From positions 1-64,000 of the forward strand of contig FONB01000013.1 in NCBI GenBank assembly GCA_900112785.1: a stretch of DNA of 64,000 nucleotides. The letters are read 5' to 3'. Position 1 is the stretch's first letter. The number at the start of each line of letters is the position of its first letter. Positions 40,002 to 47,654 of this stretch are shown piece by piece. A model generated the notes under the pieces. It saw only the letters and a list, made by a program, of their open reading frames with translations. It was not told the origin of the DNA and made no database searches. Position numbers and translations under genes: made by a program. This DNA comes from Phytobacter palmae. GTDB taxonomy: Bacteria > Pseudomonadota > Gammaproteobacteria > Enterobacterales > Enterobacteriaceae.

Positions 40002-40838
40002 GTGAACAAAATCCATACTGAACAATGCCAGGTTGCTACTCAGATCACAGGTTCCCGCCAGGTTGCGCTCTGGAAGCGCGATGATCTGCAACATTCTCAT
40101 CCGGATGTGCTGGCGGAGGAAGTGCCCGTTGCGCTGGTTTATAACGGGATTTCTCATGTGGTGATGATGGCCTCACCCAAAGACCTTGAGTGGTTTGCCG
40201 TTGGTTTTTCTCTCTCCGAAGGGATTATCGAAAACCGACAGGAAATTTTTGGTATGGAGGTTGTGCCGTCCTGCAATGGTCTGGAAGTGCAGATTGAGCT
40301 TTCCAGTCGTCGCTTTATGGGACTGAAAGAGCGGCGACGCGCGCTGGCCGGGCGTACAGGCTGTGGCGTGTGTGGCGTTGAGCAACTGAACGATATCGGC
40401 AAACCCGTCGCGCCGCTGCCGTTTACACAGACGTTTGATCTGGCAAATCTGGACCAGGCGCTGACGCATCTCACCGATTTCCAGCCGATTGGCAAACTTA
40501 CGGGATGCACCCATGCGGCCGCCTGGATGTTACCTTCCGGGCAACTTGTGGGTGGGCATGAGGATGTCGGGCGTCACGTGGCGCTGGATAAATTGCTGGG
40601 CCATCGCGCCCATGAAGGGGCGTCCTGGCTGACGGGAGCGGCGTTGGTTTCCAGCCGTGCGAGTTACGAAATGGTGCAGAAATCGGCCATGTGCGGCGTG
40701 GAAATCCTTTTTGCCGTCTCCGCTGCGACCACGCTGGCCGTTGAGGTTGCTGAACGCTGTAACCTGACGCTGGTGGGGTTTTGTAAGCCGGGCAGGGCAA
40801 CCATTTATACCCATCCGCAGCGTTTGATTTCCGGTTAA
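40002..40838 (+). CDS. fdhD: Formate dehydrogenase sulfurtransferase FdhD
   Basis: FdhD moves sulfur from IscS to the molybdenum cofactor of formate dehydrogenases, giving the essential sulfido ligand. The protein has 278 residues with the catalytic CGVCG loop near residue 120 and the C-terminal [16 protein letters not shown]. The start is GTG at 40002, with no strong ribosome site. It is divergent from fdoG across 154 bp. Confidence 0.95.
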   Translation: MNKIHTEQCQVATQITGSRQVALWKRDDLQHSHPDVLAEEVPVALVYNGISHVVMMASPKDLEWFAVGFSLSEGIIENRQEIFGMEVVPSCNGLEVQIELSSRRFMGLKERRRALAGRTGCGVCGVEQLNDIGKPVAPLPFTQTFDLANLDQALTHLTDFQPIGKLTGCTHAAAWMLPSGQLVGGHEDVGRHVALDKLLGHRAHEGASWLTGAALVSSRASYEMVQKSAMCGVEILFAVSAATTLAVEVAERCNLTLVGFCKPGRATIYTHPQRLISG

Positions 40839-40868
40839 TCTATAAGTCAATTTTTTTGAATATTGAGA

Positions 40869-41181
40869 GCAAATTCTTCCGCTTTTTGTTGATGAGGTTC
40901 AGGTCTAGTATTTACTTCATCGAGGCACAACGCCTCATCTCAACAAACATACAGAAGGGTTTATATCATGAAAAGCATCAAAACTTTTGTCGCAGTTATC
41001 GCTCTGGCTTCTTCTTTCGGTTCATTCGCTGCACAGACAGTGACCGCCACCTCTTCCACAATGGACGGTGCAGAAGCGAAAATCGCCGCGCAGGCTCAGC
41101 AGGCTGGTGCCTCTTCTTATCACATCACCGAAGCTTTCACCGGTGACCGCGTGCATATGACCGCTGAACTGACCAAATAAG
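40869..41181 (+). repeat. Direct repeat unit A (with 42357-42669)
   Basis: The unit aligns without gaps to 42357-42669 at a constant offset of 1488 bp. In 40918-41181 (leader plus gene) I find only three mismatches. In the 49 bases upstream (promoter) I count twelve. Identity stops abruptly one base after the stop codon. Confidence 0.9.
40968..41180 (+). CDS. DUF1471 (YhcN/BhsA-type) periplasmic protein, copy 1
   Basis: This is a 70-residue protein with a signal peptide (residues 1-21, ending GSFA) and a DUF1471-like mature part (GASSYHITEAFTGDRVHMTAELTK). Relatives such as YhcN, BhsA and McbA respond to acid, metal or biofilm stress. It is preceded by AGAAGGG and by a GAGGC/GCCTC hairpin (40922-40936) in the leader. 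A second copy at 42456 differs in one residue only (T69 to N). Confidence 0.85.
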   Translation: MKSIKTFVAVIALASSFGSFAAQTVTATSSTMDGAEAKIAAQAQQAGASSYHITEAFTGDRVHMTAELTK

Positions 41182-41198
41182 CGTAACACTGTCGAAAG

Positions 41199-41220
41199 AG
41201 CGCCTGCGGGCGCTTTTTTC
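41199..41220 (+). terminator. Terminator after DUF1471 copy 1
   Basis: AGCGCC-TGCG-GGCGCT plus TTTTTT follows the gene by 18 bases. Confidence 0.88.
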
Positions 41221-41230
41221 GTTTCTGGTA

Positions 41231-41734
41231 CTACCCTGCCACCACCGCGCCTCGCTTTAGCCGCCAGTACGAAACCAGTGTACTGAGCATAAATGTGCCT
41301 TCCATGGCTATCGCCATGGGTGAACCCGCCAGAACATTATTAATAAGCCAGCAAAGGCTGCCGCTCAGGGTGACCAGACGTAGCCCTATAGACGTTGACT
41401 GAAAGGCGGCAACCGTCATGAGTAAACTGCCTGCAAGCGGGAAGATATCCGTGGGATGCTGCCAGGTCAGCAGGCTGCATAACACCGACGCGCAAAGAAA
41501 GCCCCCTTTCACACGCTGGCTTGTGGTGACAACTGCCAGCAGATATCGGCTGGCTGCCAGCGCCATCAATCCACAGGCACTGATTTCGCCGAGCAGCCAG
41601 AAATGGAACGCCAGCAGGCTCGTAGAGCAGGCGAGCGTCAACAAAGAATATTGTCGACGTATAAACTGAAAAGCCAGTAAATCCAGGCCAAACGACAGAC
41701 CCGCGAGGATCTGCGACAGGAAAAAGGGGGTCAT
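41231..41734 (-). CDS. YgjV family inner membrane protein
   Basis: This is a 167-residue protein with about five hydrophobic segments, similar in layout to E. coli YgjV (residues AFHFWLLGE, QHPTDIFPLAGSLL, CWLINNVLAGS and EGTFML can be matched to YgjV). The function is unknown. It lies downstream of the Crp-like gene on the same strand (58-bp gap), so the two probably form an operon between the repeated genes. Confidence 0.8.
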   Translation of the reverse strand: MTPFFLSQILAGLSFGLDLLAFQFIRRQYSLLTLACSTSLLAFHFWLLGEISACGLMALAASRYLLAVVTTSQRVKGGFLCASVLCSLLTWQHPTDIFPLAGSLLMTVAAFQSTSIGLRLVTLSGSLCWLINNVLAGSPMAIAMEGTFMLSTLVSYWRLKRGAVVAG

Positions 41735-41792
41735 ATCATCGCCCGGAGAGAGAAAGAGGGGAGCAGAATAAGACGGGCCGGCGTATTGGTCG

Positions 41793-42314
41793 TTAACCTT
41801 TGTTAAGACGCCCGCGAATTCGCGACAAACTTACCGGAGAGATGCCAATATAGCTGGCGAGATCTTTTTGCGTAAGCTGCTGTTCCCAGTCCGGAAAGTT
41901 GGCCTGCACATATTGCCAGCGCTGTTCGGGAGTATTAAGCAAAAACATCTGCTCTTTTTTTTCCTTGTAAACCACCTGTTGGCTGAGCAGTGCCACCCGC
42001 GCGGCAATATGTTCGGGTTTATCGAGTAGACGCAGCGGGATTTCACAAAGCCTGCCAGGGGTCAGCATTTGCAGGCTGTAATCCGCCATTGAGCCGGTAA
42101 GCCAGCTCAGGTAGAGAAAACAGCACTCACCGGCGAAGTAGAACTCTTTCACTTTTTCGTGGCCCTGTGCAGAGTGGTAGACCGCACGGGCTGTCCCCTC
42201 CTGCAACCAAAACACGCTGCGCTGTGGCTCCCCTTGCCGTTGCAGAATATCCATCGCCGACACGCTGCGTGTGTGTCCAAATTGCTGCAAGGCGGTGAGC
42301 CACTCTGGGGTCAT
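41793..42314 (-). CDS. Crp/Fnr family transcriptional regulator
   Basis: The 173 residues form a cyclic-nucleotide-binding beta-roll (about 15-100) and a short winged HTH (TQKDLASYIGISPVSLSRIRGRL) at the C-terminus. The phosphate-binding Arg-Ser pattern of CRP is absent and there is no N-terminal Fnr Cys cluster, so the ligand is unknown. It is a little shorter than usual (about 190-230). It is divergent from DUF1471 copy 2, with the shared interval 42315-42455. Confidence 0.82.
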   Translation of the reverse strand: MTPEWLTALQQFGHTRSVSAMDILQRQGEPQRSVFWLQEGTARAVYHSAQGHEKVKEFYFAGECCFLYLSWLTGSMADYSLQMLTPGRLCEIPLRLLDKPEHIAARVALLSQQVVYKEKKEQMFLLNTPEQRWQYVQANFPDWEQQLTQKDLASYIGISPVSLSRIRGRLNKG

Positions 42315-42356
42315 CTTTTATTCTCTTTTTTGATTCAAATAATTTGAATTATAAAT

Positions 42357-42669
42357 GCAAATCATTCCGCTGTCTGTTGAGAGAGTTAAGGGCTAATATT
42401 TATTTCATCGAGGCACAACGCCTCATCTCAACAAACATACAGAAGGGTTTATATCATGAAAAGCATCAAAACTTTTGTCGCAGTTATCGCTCTGGCTTCT
42501 TCTTTCGGTTCATTCGCTGCACAGACAGTGACCGCCACCTCTTCCACAATGGACGGTGCAGAAGCGAAAATCGCCGCGCAGGCTCAGCAGGCTGGTGCCT
42601 CTTCTTATCACATCACCGAAGCTTTCACTGGTGACCGTGTGCATATGACCGCTGAACTGAACAAATAAG
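42357..42669 (+). repeat. Direct repeat unit B (with 40869-41181)
   Basis: This is the partner of unit A. It carries the same leader hairpin (42410-42424) and gene. Recombination between the units would remove exactly 1488 bp, with the YgjV-like and Crp-like genes. Confidence 0.9.
42456..42668 (+). CDS. DUF1471 (YhcN/BhsA-type) periplasmic protein, copy 2
   Basis: This is a 70-residue secreted protein identical to copy 1 except for Asn at residue 69. Three base changes in the gene, two of them silent, show very recent duplication or gene conversion. The upstream 49 bases differ more, so the two copies may respond to different signals. The Crp-like regulator next to it is a candidate regulator, by position only. 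Confidence 0.85.
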   Translation: MKSIKTFVAVIALASSFGSFAAQTVTATSSTMDGAEAKIAAQAQQAGASSYHITEAFTGDRVHMTAELNK

Positions 42670-42686
42670 TTTTTCCGCATTGCCGC

Positions 42687-42723
42687 TGTCCCTGGCTCTT
42701 CGGAGCGGGGACAGGTTCTTTTC
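42687..42723 (+). terminator. Terminator after DUF1471 copy 2
   Basis: TGTCCC-TGGCTCTTCGGAGCG-GGGACA (42687-42713) forms a two-part stem followed by GGTTCTTTTCTT. It is unrelated in sequence to the terminator after copy 1. Confidence 0.8.
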
Positions 42724-42788
42724 TTCCCCCCGGATTTTCTCTGCCCATCTTTTGAATATTTCCCCGTATGCCTCTTTTACGCTAAAAA

Positions 42789-43172
42789 ATGGGATTACAG
42801 GCGCAACATGGCCCGCTTTCTGAGTGCCTTAACGGCAATTTAATTCCTTCGAAATAGTGTAAATCTGCTGGTCTAATAACCCAATGGCTGGCGGATGATG
42901 ACTCACTGCAATTTTTAAATAGGCTGAGCGAAGTGAATGTGAATTGCTCTGGCGTCGGTATGACGATTGATAACGATATGTATGGCAGTGTTTATTCCAT
43001 TGGTTTTTCTACCGCCTGCGAAACCATTATCAAGGAAGTTTCCCGGCTCAGAAATAGTAACCGTAAGCTGGGTTGCGTAGCAGCTTATGAGGTCATCTGG
43101 TCGATTCTTCGCAATGCGCCAGCAACCTCGACGCCAGTTATGCCATCCCTGCCAGGCGTAACAACGCGGTGA
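42789..43172 (+). pseudogene. Possible gene remnant with an in-frame amber codon
   Basis: An ATG at 42789 starts a frame of 22 sense codons (MGLQAQHG...), then TAG, after which the same frame stays open for about 105 codons to 43172 and contains a later ATG at 42933. The predicted text (QWLADDDSLQFLNRLSEV, YGSVYSIGFSTACETI) looks protein-like, but I recognise no family. Its last 35 bases overlap the azlD 3' end on the other strand. It may be decayed or chance. Confidence 0.3.
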
Positions 43173-43461
43173 CCACGGCGGCGGAGAGTATCACCACGAT
43201 AAGCGGCATCTTGCGCCAGGCGAGAAACAGCGCAAACATCACCCCCAGCACACGCGCCATACCGGCGAAATGTTCACCTTCATACAGCGTTGCCGCCAGC
43301 GCCACGGCGAAGAGTAACGTGGTTGCCGCATCAGACAAGAGTGCTTGTGAGCGTTCTGATAGTGCCAGTTTGTTGCCAAGCCTGGCGCCGCCAAAGCGCA
43401 TCAGGTAGGTACCCACCGACAGCAGCGCAATACCGGCAATGATAAGCGTAATGTTCGTCAT
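43138..43461 (-). CDS. azlD: AzlD family branched-chain amino acid export subunit
   Basis: This is a 107-residue membrane protein with about four helices and the small subunit of AzlCD/YgaZH-type exporters (valine or other branched-chain amino acids or analogues). The ATG at 43461 overlaps the azlC stop by one base (TAATG). The frame is open farther upstream within azlC but has no family sequence there. Confidence 0.85.
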   Translation of the reverse strand: MTNITLIIAGIALLSVGTYLMRFGGARLGNKLALSERSQALLSDAATTLLFAVALAATLYEGEHFAGMARVLGVMFALFLAWRKMPLIVVILSAAVVTALLRLAGMA

Positions 43462-44123
43462 TATTTCTTCCTCGTCAGCAGTCCAGGTAATGAGAGCAAC
43501 ACCGGCAGGCCCACGGGCGTAAAGGGCACGGCGGCAAGGGAGAGGAGGGCACCGCTGGAGGCACGAATTAGCGTGGTTCTCTTTTTCAGTGCGGGCAGTA
43601 CCAGCGCCAGTAGAATGGCCGGGAAGACGGCATCCAGACCGATAGTTTCCGGGGCGGGCAGCAGTTTTCCAACGCCTGCGCCAATAAGAACGCCAAGCGG
43701 CCAGAGCAGAGCGACGCCTGTCCCGCACAGCCAATAGGCGGCTTTGCGCTGTTCCGGCGTTGATTGTGCCAGGCCAAAGACAACGCTTTCATCATTCATA
43801 ATGTGACAACCCAGGAAGGCCTTCGCCCGCTTGCCCACCAGGTCGCGCACCGTCACGCCAAACGGCAAGTGGCGAGCGTTTACCAGCAACCCGGCAACCG
43901 CAGCCGCCAGCGGATTGCCGCCACTGGCGACAATCCCGATGAACATGAACTCGGAGGCCCCAGCCAAAACCAGCGTGGAAAGGGCAAGGGGGACCCACAG
44001 CGGAAAACCGTAGGCCATCGCCAGTGAACCGTAGGAGACACCCACCATACCAACCGCTACACAGACCAGCAGTATGGCTTTGATCGTATCCCCTGTAAGC
44101 GTTGAGAAGTAGTGTTTAATCAT
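43461..44123 (-). CDS. azlC: AzlC family branched-chain amino acid export subunit
   Basis: This is the large subunit of an AzlCD exporter, 220 residues with about seven membrane segments. Family motifs include ASEFMFIGIVASGGNP and NARHLPFG, and MNDESV follows near the middle. It pairs with azlD. The adjacent divergent XRE-cupin gene is a frequent partner of such exporters and probably regulates them. Confidence 0.87.
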   Translation of the reverse strand: MIKHYFSTLTGDTIKAILLVCVAVGMVGVSYGSLAMAYGFPLWVPLALSTLVLAGASEFMFIGIVASGGNPLAAAVAGLLVNARHLPFGVTVRDLVGKRAKAFLGCHIMNDESVVFGLAQSTPEQRKAAYWLCGTGVALLWPLGVLIGAGVGKLLPAPETIGLDAVFPAILLALVLPALKKRTTLIRASSGALLSLAAVPFTPVGLPVLLSLPGLLTRKK

Positions 44124-44188
44124 ACAATTTTTAGCTATATCGAACGAATATCCATTATAATGAACACATCTGATTCGTTTTTCAAGAA

Positions 44189-44201
44189 GAACGTTTCGTT
44201 C
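44189..44201. promoter_or_regulatory. Candidate operator between azlC and the XRE-cupin gene
   Basis: GAACG-TTT-CGTTC is a perfect short dyad 27 bp before the regulator ATG. A second inverted pair, AACGAAT (about 44140) and ATTCGTT (about 44173), lies nearer azlC. The shared ACGAA/TTCGT core suggests one regulator binds several times. This is pattern evidence only. Confidence 0.5.
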
Positions 44202-44227
44202 ATTATATAGAACAGTGGAGCCGTGTT

Positions 44228-44776
44228 ATGACACAGCCTATTAGCGTGATCGCCAAAAGTCTGGTGCGAGAACGCCTGCGAACCGGGCTTTCACTGGCGG
44301 AAATCGCCCGCCGTGCCGGTATTGCCAAATCTACGCTCTCTCAGCTTGAGGCCGGAAACGGCAACCCCAGCATCGAGACACTGTGGTCTCTGTGCGTGGC
44401 GCTGGATATCCCCTTTGCCCGTCTGCTGGAGCCGCAGGCCGTCAAAACGCAGGTCATTCGCCATGGAGAAGGGACGAAGGTGGTTGCCGAGCAGGCTCAT
44501 TACCAGGCGACGCTGCTCGCTACCTGCCCGCCGGGCGCGCGGCGTGACATCTATTTCCTGGATACCCAGCCCGGCGCTGACCGTATTTCTCAGCCACATC
44601 CACCTGGTTCGGTTGAGCATATTATCGTGACCCGTGGCCGGGCGATGGTCGGGCTGACGGAAGCCCCGGAAGAATTAAATGAAGGCGACTATATCTGTTA
44701 CCCGGCGGATCAGCCGCATATTTTCAAAGCGCTGGAGCCGGATACCCAGGCCATCCTGGTGTCGGAACAGAATTAA
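44228..44776 (+). CDS. XRE-cupin transcriptional regulator
   Basis: The 182-residue protein has an N-terminal lambda-type HTH (LSLAEIARRAGIAKSTLSQLE, residues about 20-42) and a C-terminal cupin (about 110-178; QPHPPGSVEHIIVTRG, GDYICYPADQPHIF) that could bind a small ligand. It is divergent from azlCD across 104 bp with dyad sites and probably controls the exporter. A 10-bp stem hairpin (44782-44808) follows without a T run. Confidence 0.87.
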   Translation: MTQPISVIAKSLVRERLRTGLSLAEIARRAGIAKSTLSQLEAGNGNPSIETLWSLCVALDIPFARLLEPQAVKTQVIRHGEGTKVVAEQAHYQATLLATCPPGARRDIYFLDTQPGADRISQPHPPGSVEHIIVTRGRAMVGLTEAPEELNEGDYICYPADQPHIFKALEPDTQAILVSEQN

Positions 44777-44781
44777 GCAAC

Positions 44782-44808
44782 ACCTGCGTGTTTTGCTGAC
44801 ACGCAGGT
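44782..44808 (+). terminator. Hairpin after the XRE-cupin gene
   Basis: ACCTGCGTGT-TTTGCTG-ACACGCAGGT has a 10-bp perfect stem. CATTTATC follows, so Rho-independent action is uncertain. Confidence 0.5.
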
Positions 44809-44993
44809 CATTTATCGCCAGCTTCTCTCTCTTTTACTCTTATTAAGAGTATTAATTACGCCTGAAAATACCGCTTTCCGCTTTTTATCCTGCCATTTTT
44901 GTTTGGTTCCGTTTTGCCTGGAAACATGAGATTGATATCACTCTTCAAACGTTATGCGGTTCGTATACTTTCATTGTGATTTCGGGGTTTATT

Positions 44994-46208
44994 ATGTTTC
45001 TTGAAGAGCGAAGACATCGTATCTGGCAATATTTAAATGAAAATGAACGTGGAAGCGTTAATTATTTTTCCACGCTTTATGGTGTGTCTAAAGAAACGAT
45101 ACGCAGTGATTTAAATATTTTAGCGGAAATGGGACTGGTGCAGCGATGCCACGGTGGGGCGATTATTTTGCGGCGAAGTTTGCAGGCAGAATTGATCTCC
45201 GAAACAGGGCCGGGATTTGAAGTGCTACTCCAGCCAGTAAACCACCGTAAACCACAGAGCGATCATCAACAAAAAGGAAAAACCATGCAGGGTAAGGTCT
45301 GTGTTTTCGGTTCATTTAATGTCGATATTGTTGCGCGAGTGGAGCGCTTCCCTCGCGGTGGCGAATCATTGCTTGCCCTGGCCAGCAGCCTGGGGCCGGG
45401 AGGCAAAGGCGCCAATCAGGCCACGGCGGCAAGTAAGGCCGGGGCAAAAGTACATTTTGCGGCGAAAGTAGGTAAAGACCAGTTTAGCCAGCTCGCTGCC
45501 GATCATTTGAATGCATCCGAAATTCACTCCTATACCTTGTATCAATCTGATAGTGAACCTACCGGTAATGCAATTATTTATGTCTCCCAGGAAAATGGCG
45601 AGAATATGATTGCTATTTATTCGGGAGCCAATAAAACCATTACACATAGTGAAGTTCAGGCTATTTCTTCTGAATTATCTTCCTCTTCTGTACTATTGGT
45701 GCAACTGGAAAATAACCTTGATGCCACTGTGGCATTAATTAAAATTGCCCATCAGCTTGGTAAGACAGTGATCCTGAATCCAGCCCCTTGCTCTGATGAA
45801 ATAATCTCATGCTTGCCGTTTGTTGATGTCATTACTCCTAATGAAACCGAAGCGTCGTTATTATCCGGAGTTGAGGTTCGCGACATCGATACTGCAAAAG
45901 AAGCGGCATTAATTATTGCCGGGATGGGAGTGAAAAAAGTCCTCATTACGATGGGATCGCGCGGCGCGTTATTACTGGATAACCAACAATTTAGCCATAT
46001 CCGCGCCTTTCCCGCCGTTACCGTTGATACCACCGGTGCCGGTGATGCATTTAATGGCGCACTGGCAGCGTCCCTTGCCGCCGGAAATAGTCTGGTTCAG
46101 GCCGCAACCTGGGCATCTGCATTTGCCTCTCTCGCCGTAGAGCTGGAGGGTGCATCCAATATGCCTGACTTCGAACAGGCAACAGCACGACTCCGTACTC
46201 ACAACTAA
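44994..46208 (+). CDS. DeoR-type HTH fused to PfkB-family sugar kinase
   Basis: This is a fusion of 404 residues from ATG 44994. Residues 1 to about 60 are a DeoR HTH (VNYFSTLYGVSKETIRSDLN) with the usual RCHGG after it. The DeoRC sensor domain is absent. Residues about 98-404 are a complete ribokinase-like kinase: SFNVDIVARVERFPRGGE, GPGGKGANQA, and DTTGAGDAFNGA with the catalytic Asp. A second ATG at 45285, at Met98, has its own AAGGA site, so a kinase-only product may be made too. A GTG at 44976 would add six residues. It is the first gene of a four-gene cluster and may sense its own substrate or product. Confidence 0.87.
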   Translation: MFLEERRHRIWQYLNENERGSVNYFSTLYGVSKETIRSDLNILAEMGLVQRCHGGAIILRRSLQAELISETGPGFEVLLQPVNHRKPQSDHQQKGKTMQGKVCVFGSFNVDIVARVERFPRGGESLLALASSLGPGGKGANQATAASKAGAKVHFAAKVGKDQFSQLAADHLNASEIHSYTLYQSDSEPTGNAIIYVSQENGENMIAIYSGANKTITHSEVQAISSELSSSSVLLVQLENNLDATVALIKIAHQLGKTVILNPAPCSDEIISCLPFVDVITPNETEASLLSGVEVRDIDTAKEAALIIAGMGVKKVLITMGSRGALLLDNQQFSHIRAFPAVTVDTTGAGDAFNGALAASLAAGNSLVQAATWASAFASLAVELEGASNMPDFEQATARLRTHN

Positions 46209-46223
46209 TTCAGGACAAAAAAA

Positions 46224-47147
46224 ATGAAAACCATTAACGGTATTGTTCCCGTCATGTTGACCCCTTTCACCGCCGATGAGCAGATTGACTATCCGGCGCT
46301 GGCGAAACTGATCGACTGGTATCTGGAGAAAGGCGTCGATGCGCTGTTTGCCGTTTGCCAGTCCAGCGAAATGCAGTTCCTTTCGTTGCAAGAGCGCGTA
46401 GAGCTCGCCCGCTTTGTGGTGCAGCATGTCGATGGCCGTATTCCGGTGATCGCCTCCGGCCATATCAGCGATGATATCGCCGCGCAAAAAGAAGAGTTGC
46501 TGGCGATGGCGCAGACCAACATTGATGCGCTGGTACTGGTGACTAACCATCTTGATCCGCGCAATGAGGGGAGCGAGACCTTTTTTGCCACCCTGAATGC
46601 GCTGCTCGACACGCTGCCGAAAGAGCTGCCTCTGGGGTTGTATGAATGCCCGGCGCCGTATCGCCGTCTGCTGACGGATGATGAATTTAGCTGGTGCGCC
46701 AACAGCGGTCGTTTTGTGGTGTTGAAAGATGTGAGCTGCGATCTGCCGACCGTAGAACGCCGTGTCAAACTGGCGCAGGGCACCCCGCTGAATGTTATCA
46801 ATGCCAACGCCGCCATCGCCTGGCCTGCCATTCTGGCGGGTTCGCAGGGGTTCAGTGGTGTGTTCACTAATTTCCATCCTGAACTGTATAGCTGGTTGTG
46901 GCATAACGGCAAAACGCAGCGCGCGCTTGCCGACGAACTGGCGATTTTCCTCTCTCTGGGCGCAGTGACTGAGACCCTTGGTTATCCCAAAAACGCCAAA
47001 ATTTACCACCAGCGTCTGGGCACCTTTGACGATGTCACCTGTCGGGTGAACAAAGATGACGTGCTGACGAAATTCTGGGGACTGACGGTGATTCTCGATC
47101 AGATCCGTGCTGGCACCGAGCTGTGGCAGACGCGCCTTGCGCGCTAA
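46224..47147 (+). CDS. DHDPS/N-acetylneuraminate lyase family aldolase
   Basis: This is a class I pyruvate-type aldolase or dehydratase of 307 residues. The Schiff-base Lys is in FVVLKDVS (about 172) and the catalytic Tyr in LGLYECPAPYRR (about 140). The N-terminal GIVPVMLTPF is standard. In the family, this group includes sialic acid lyase, 2-keto-3-deoxygluconate aldolases (YagE, YjhH) and dihydrodipicolinate synthase. Its operon with a sugar kinase, a YhcH protein and an ACS transporter suggests a 2-keto-3-deoxy sugar acid. It starts 15 bp after the kinase gene. Confidence 0.87.
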   Translation: MKTINGIVPVMLTPFTADEQIDYPALAKLIDWYLEKGVDALFAVCQSSEMQFLSLQERVELARFVVQHVDGRIPVIASGHISDDIAAQKEELLAMAQTNIDALVLVTNHLDPRNEGSETFFATLNALLDTLPKELPLGLYECPAPYRRLLTDDEFSWCANSGRFVVLKDVSCDLPTVERRVKLAQGTPLNVINANAAIAWPAILAGSQGFSGVFTNFHPELYSWLWHNGKTQRALADELAIFLSLGAVTETLGYPKNAKIYHQRLGTFDDVTCRVNKDDVLTKFWGLTVILDQIRAGTELWQTRLAR

Positions 47148-47162
47148 AGCGGAGAGACTGTC

Positions 47163-47654
47163 ATGATTGTGACCAGCCTTCGGGCCTGGCCTGCCCAGGC
47201 CAGTGCGTATCATCCGGTTTTTCGCCGCGCGCTGGAATTTATCGCGCAACAAGACTTTCGGCATATGGCACCGGGGAAAATCGACATTATTCCGGGAAAA
47301 CTTTTCTGCCTGTTGCAGGAGATGGACAGCGTGCCATTCAGCGATGCGCGTCCGGAATCACATCGCCAGTTTATCGATATTCAATACCTGATCTCCGGCC
47401 ACGAAGTGATGGGGGTGAGCTCGGTGAGCAGCGATAAACACAGCGTTGTGGAAGACCGTACGCCTGAGCAGGACATTCTGTTCTGGCAGGTTAATGGGGA
47501 TGAAAACCCGGTGGCGCTGACCCCTGGTATGTTTGCCATTTTTTTCCCTGATGACATCCACCGCCCGTGCGCCCACCAGCCTGGCGATGCGCCATGCCAT
47601 CTGCGTAAAGCGGTTATCAAAATTCACCGTGAACTTCTGGAGGAAACGGTATGA
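47163..47654 (+). CDS. YhcH/YjgK/YiaL (TabA) family protein
   Basis: This is a 163-residue cupin-fold protein (DUF386). Family signatures are ESHRQFIDIQYLISG, GMFAIFFPDDIHRPC and KAVIKIHRELL with the conserved metal-type residues. Relatives lie in sialic acid (nanATEK-yhcH) and other sugar-acid operons and are suspected epimerases or anomerases. It starts 15 bp after the aldolase gene and overlaps the transporter by 4 bp. Confidence 0.88.
   Translation: MIVTSLRAWPAQASAYHPVFRRALEFIAQQDFRHMAPGKIDIIPGKLFCLLQEMDSVPFSDARPESHRQFIDIQYLISGHEVMGVSSVSSDKHSVVEDRTPEQDILFWQVNGDENPVALTPGMFAIFFPDDIHRPCAHQPGDAPCHLRKAVIKIHRELLEETV

Noticed and set aside
40856-41146. 96-codon second frame over DUF1471 copy 1, also present in copy 2
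   Set aside because: It is the same in both copies only because the DNA is nearly identical. It overlaps a signal-peptide gene out of frame and has no protein-like features.
45972-47264. 430-codon frame on the minus strand of the aldolase gene
   Set aside because: It covers the aldolase and the kinase end in antisense, with no recognisable domain or ribosome site.
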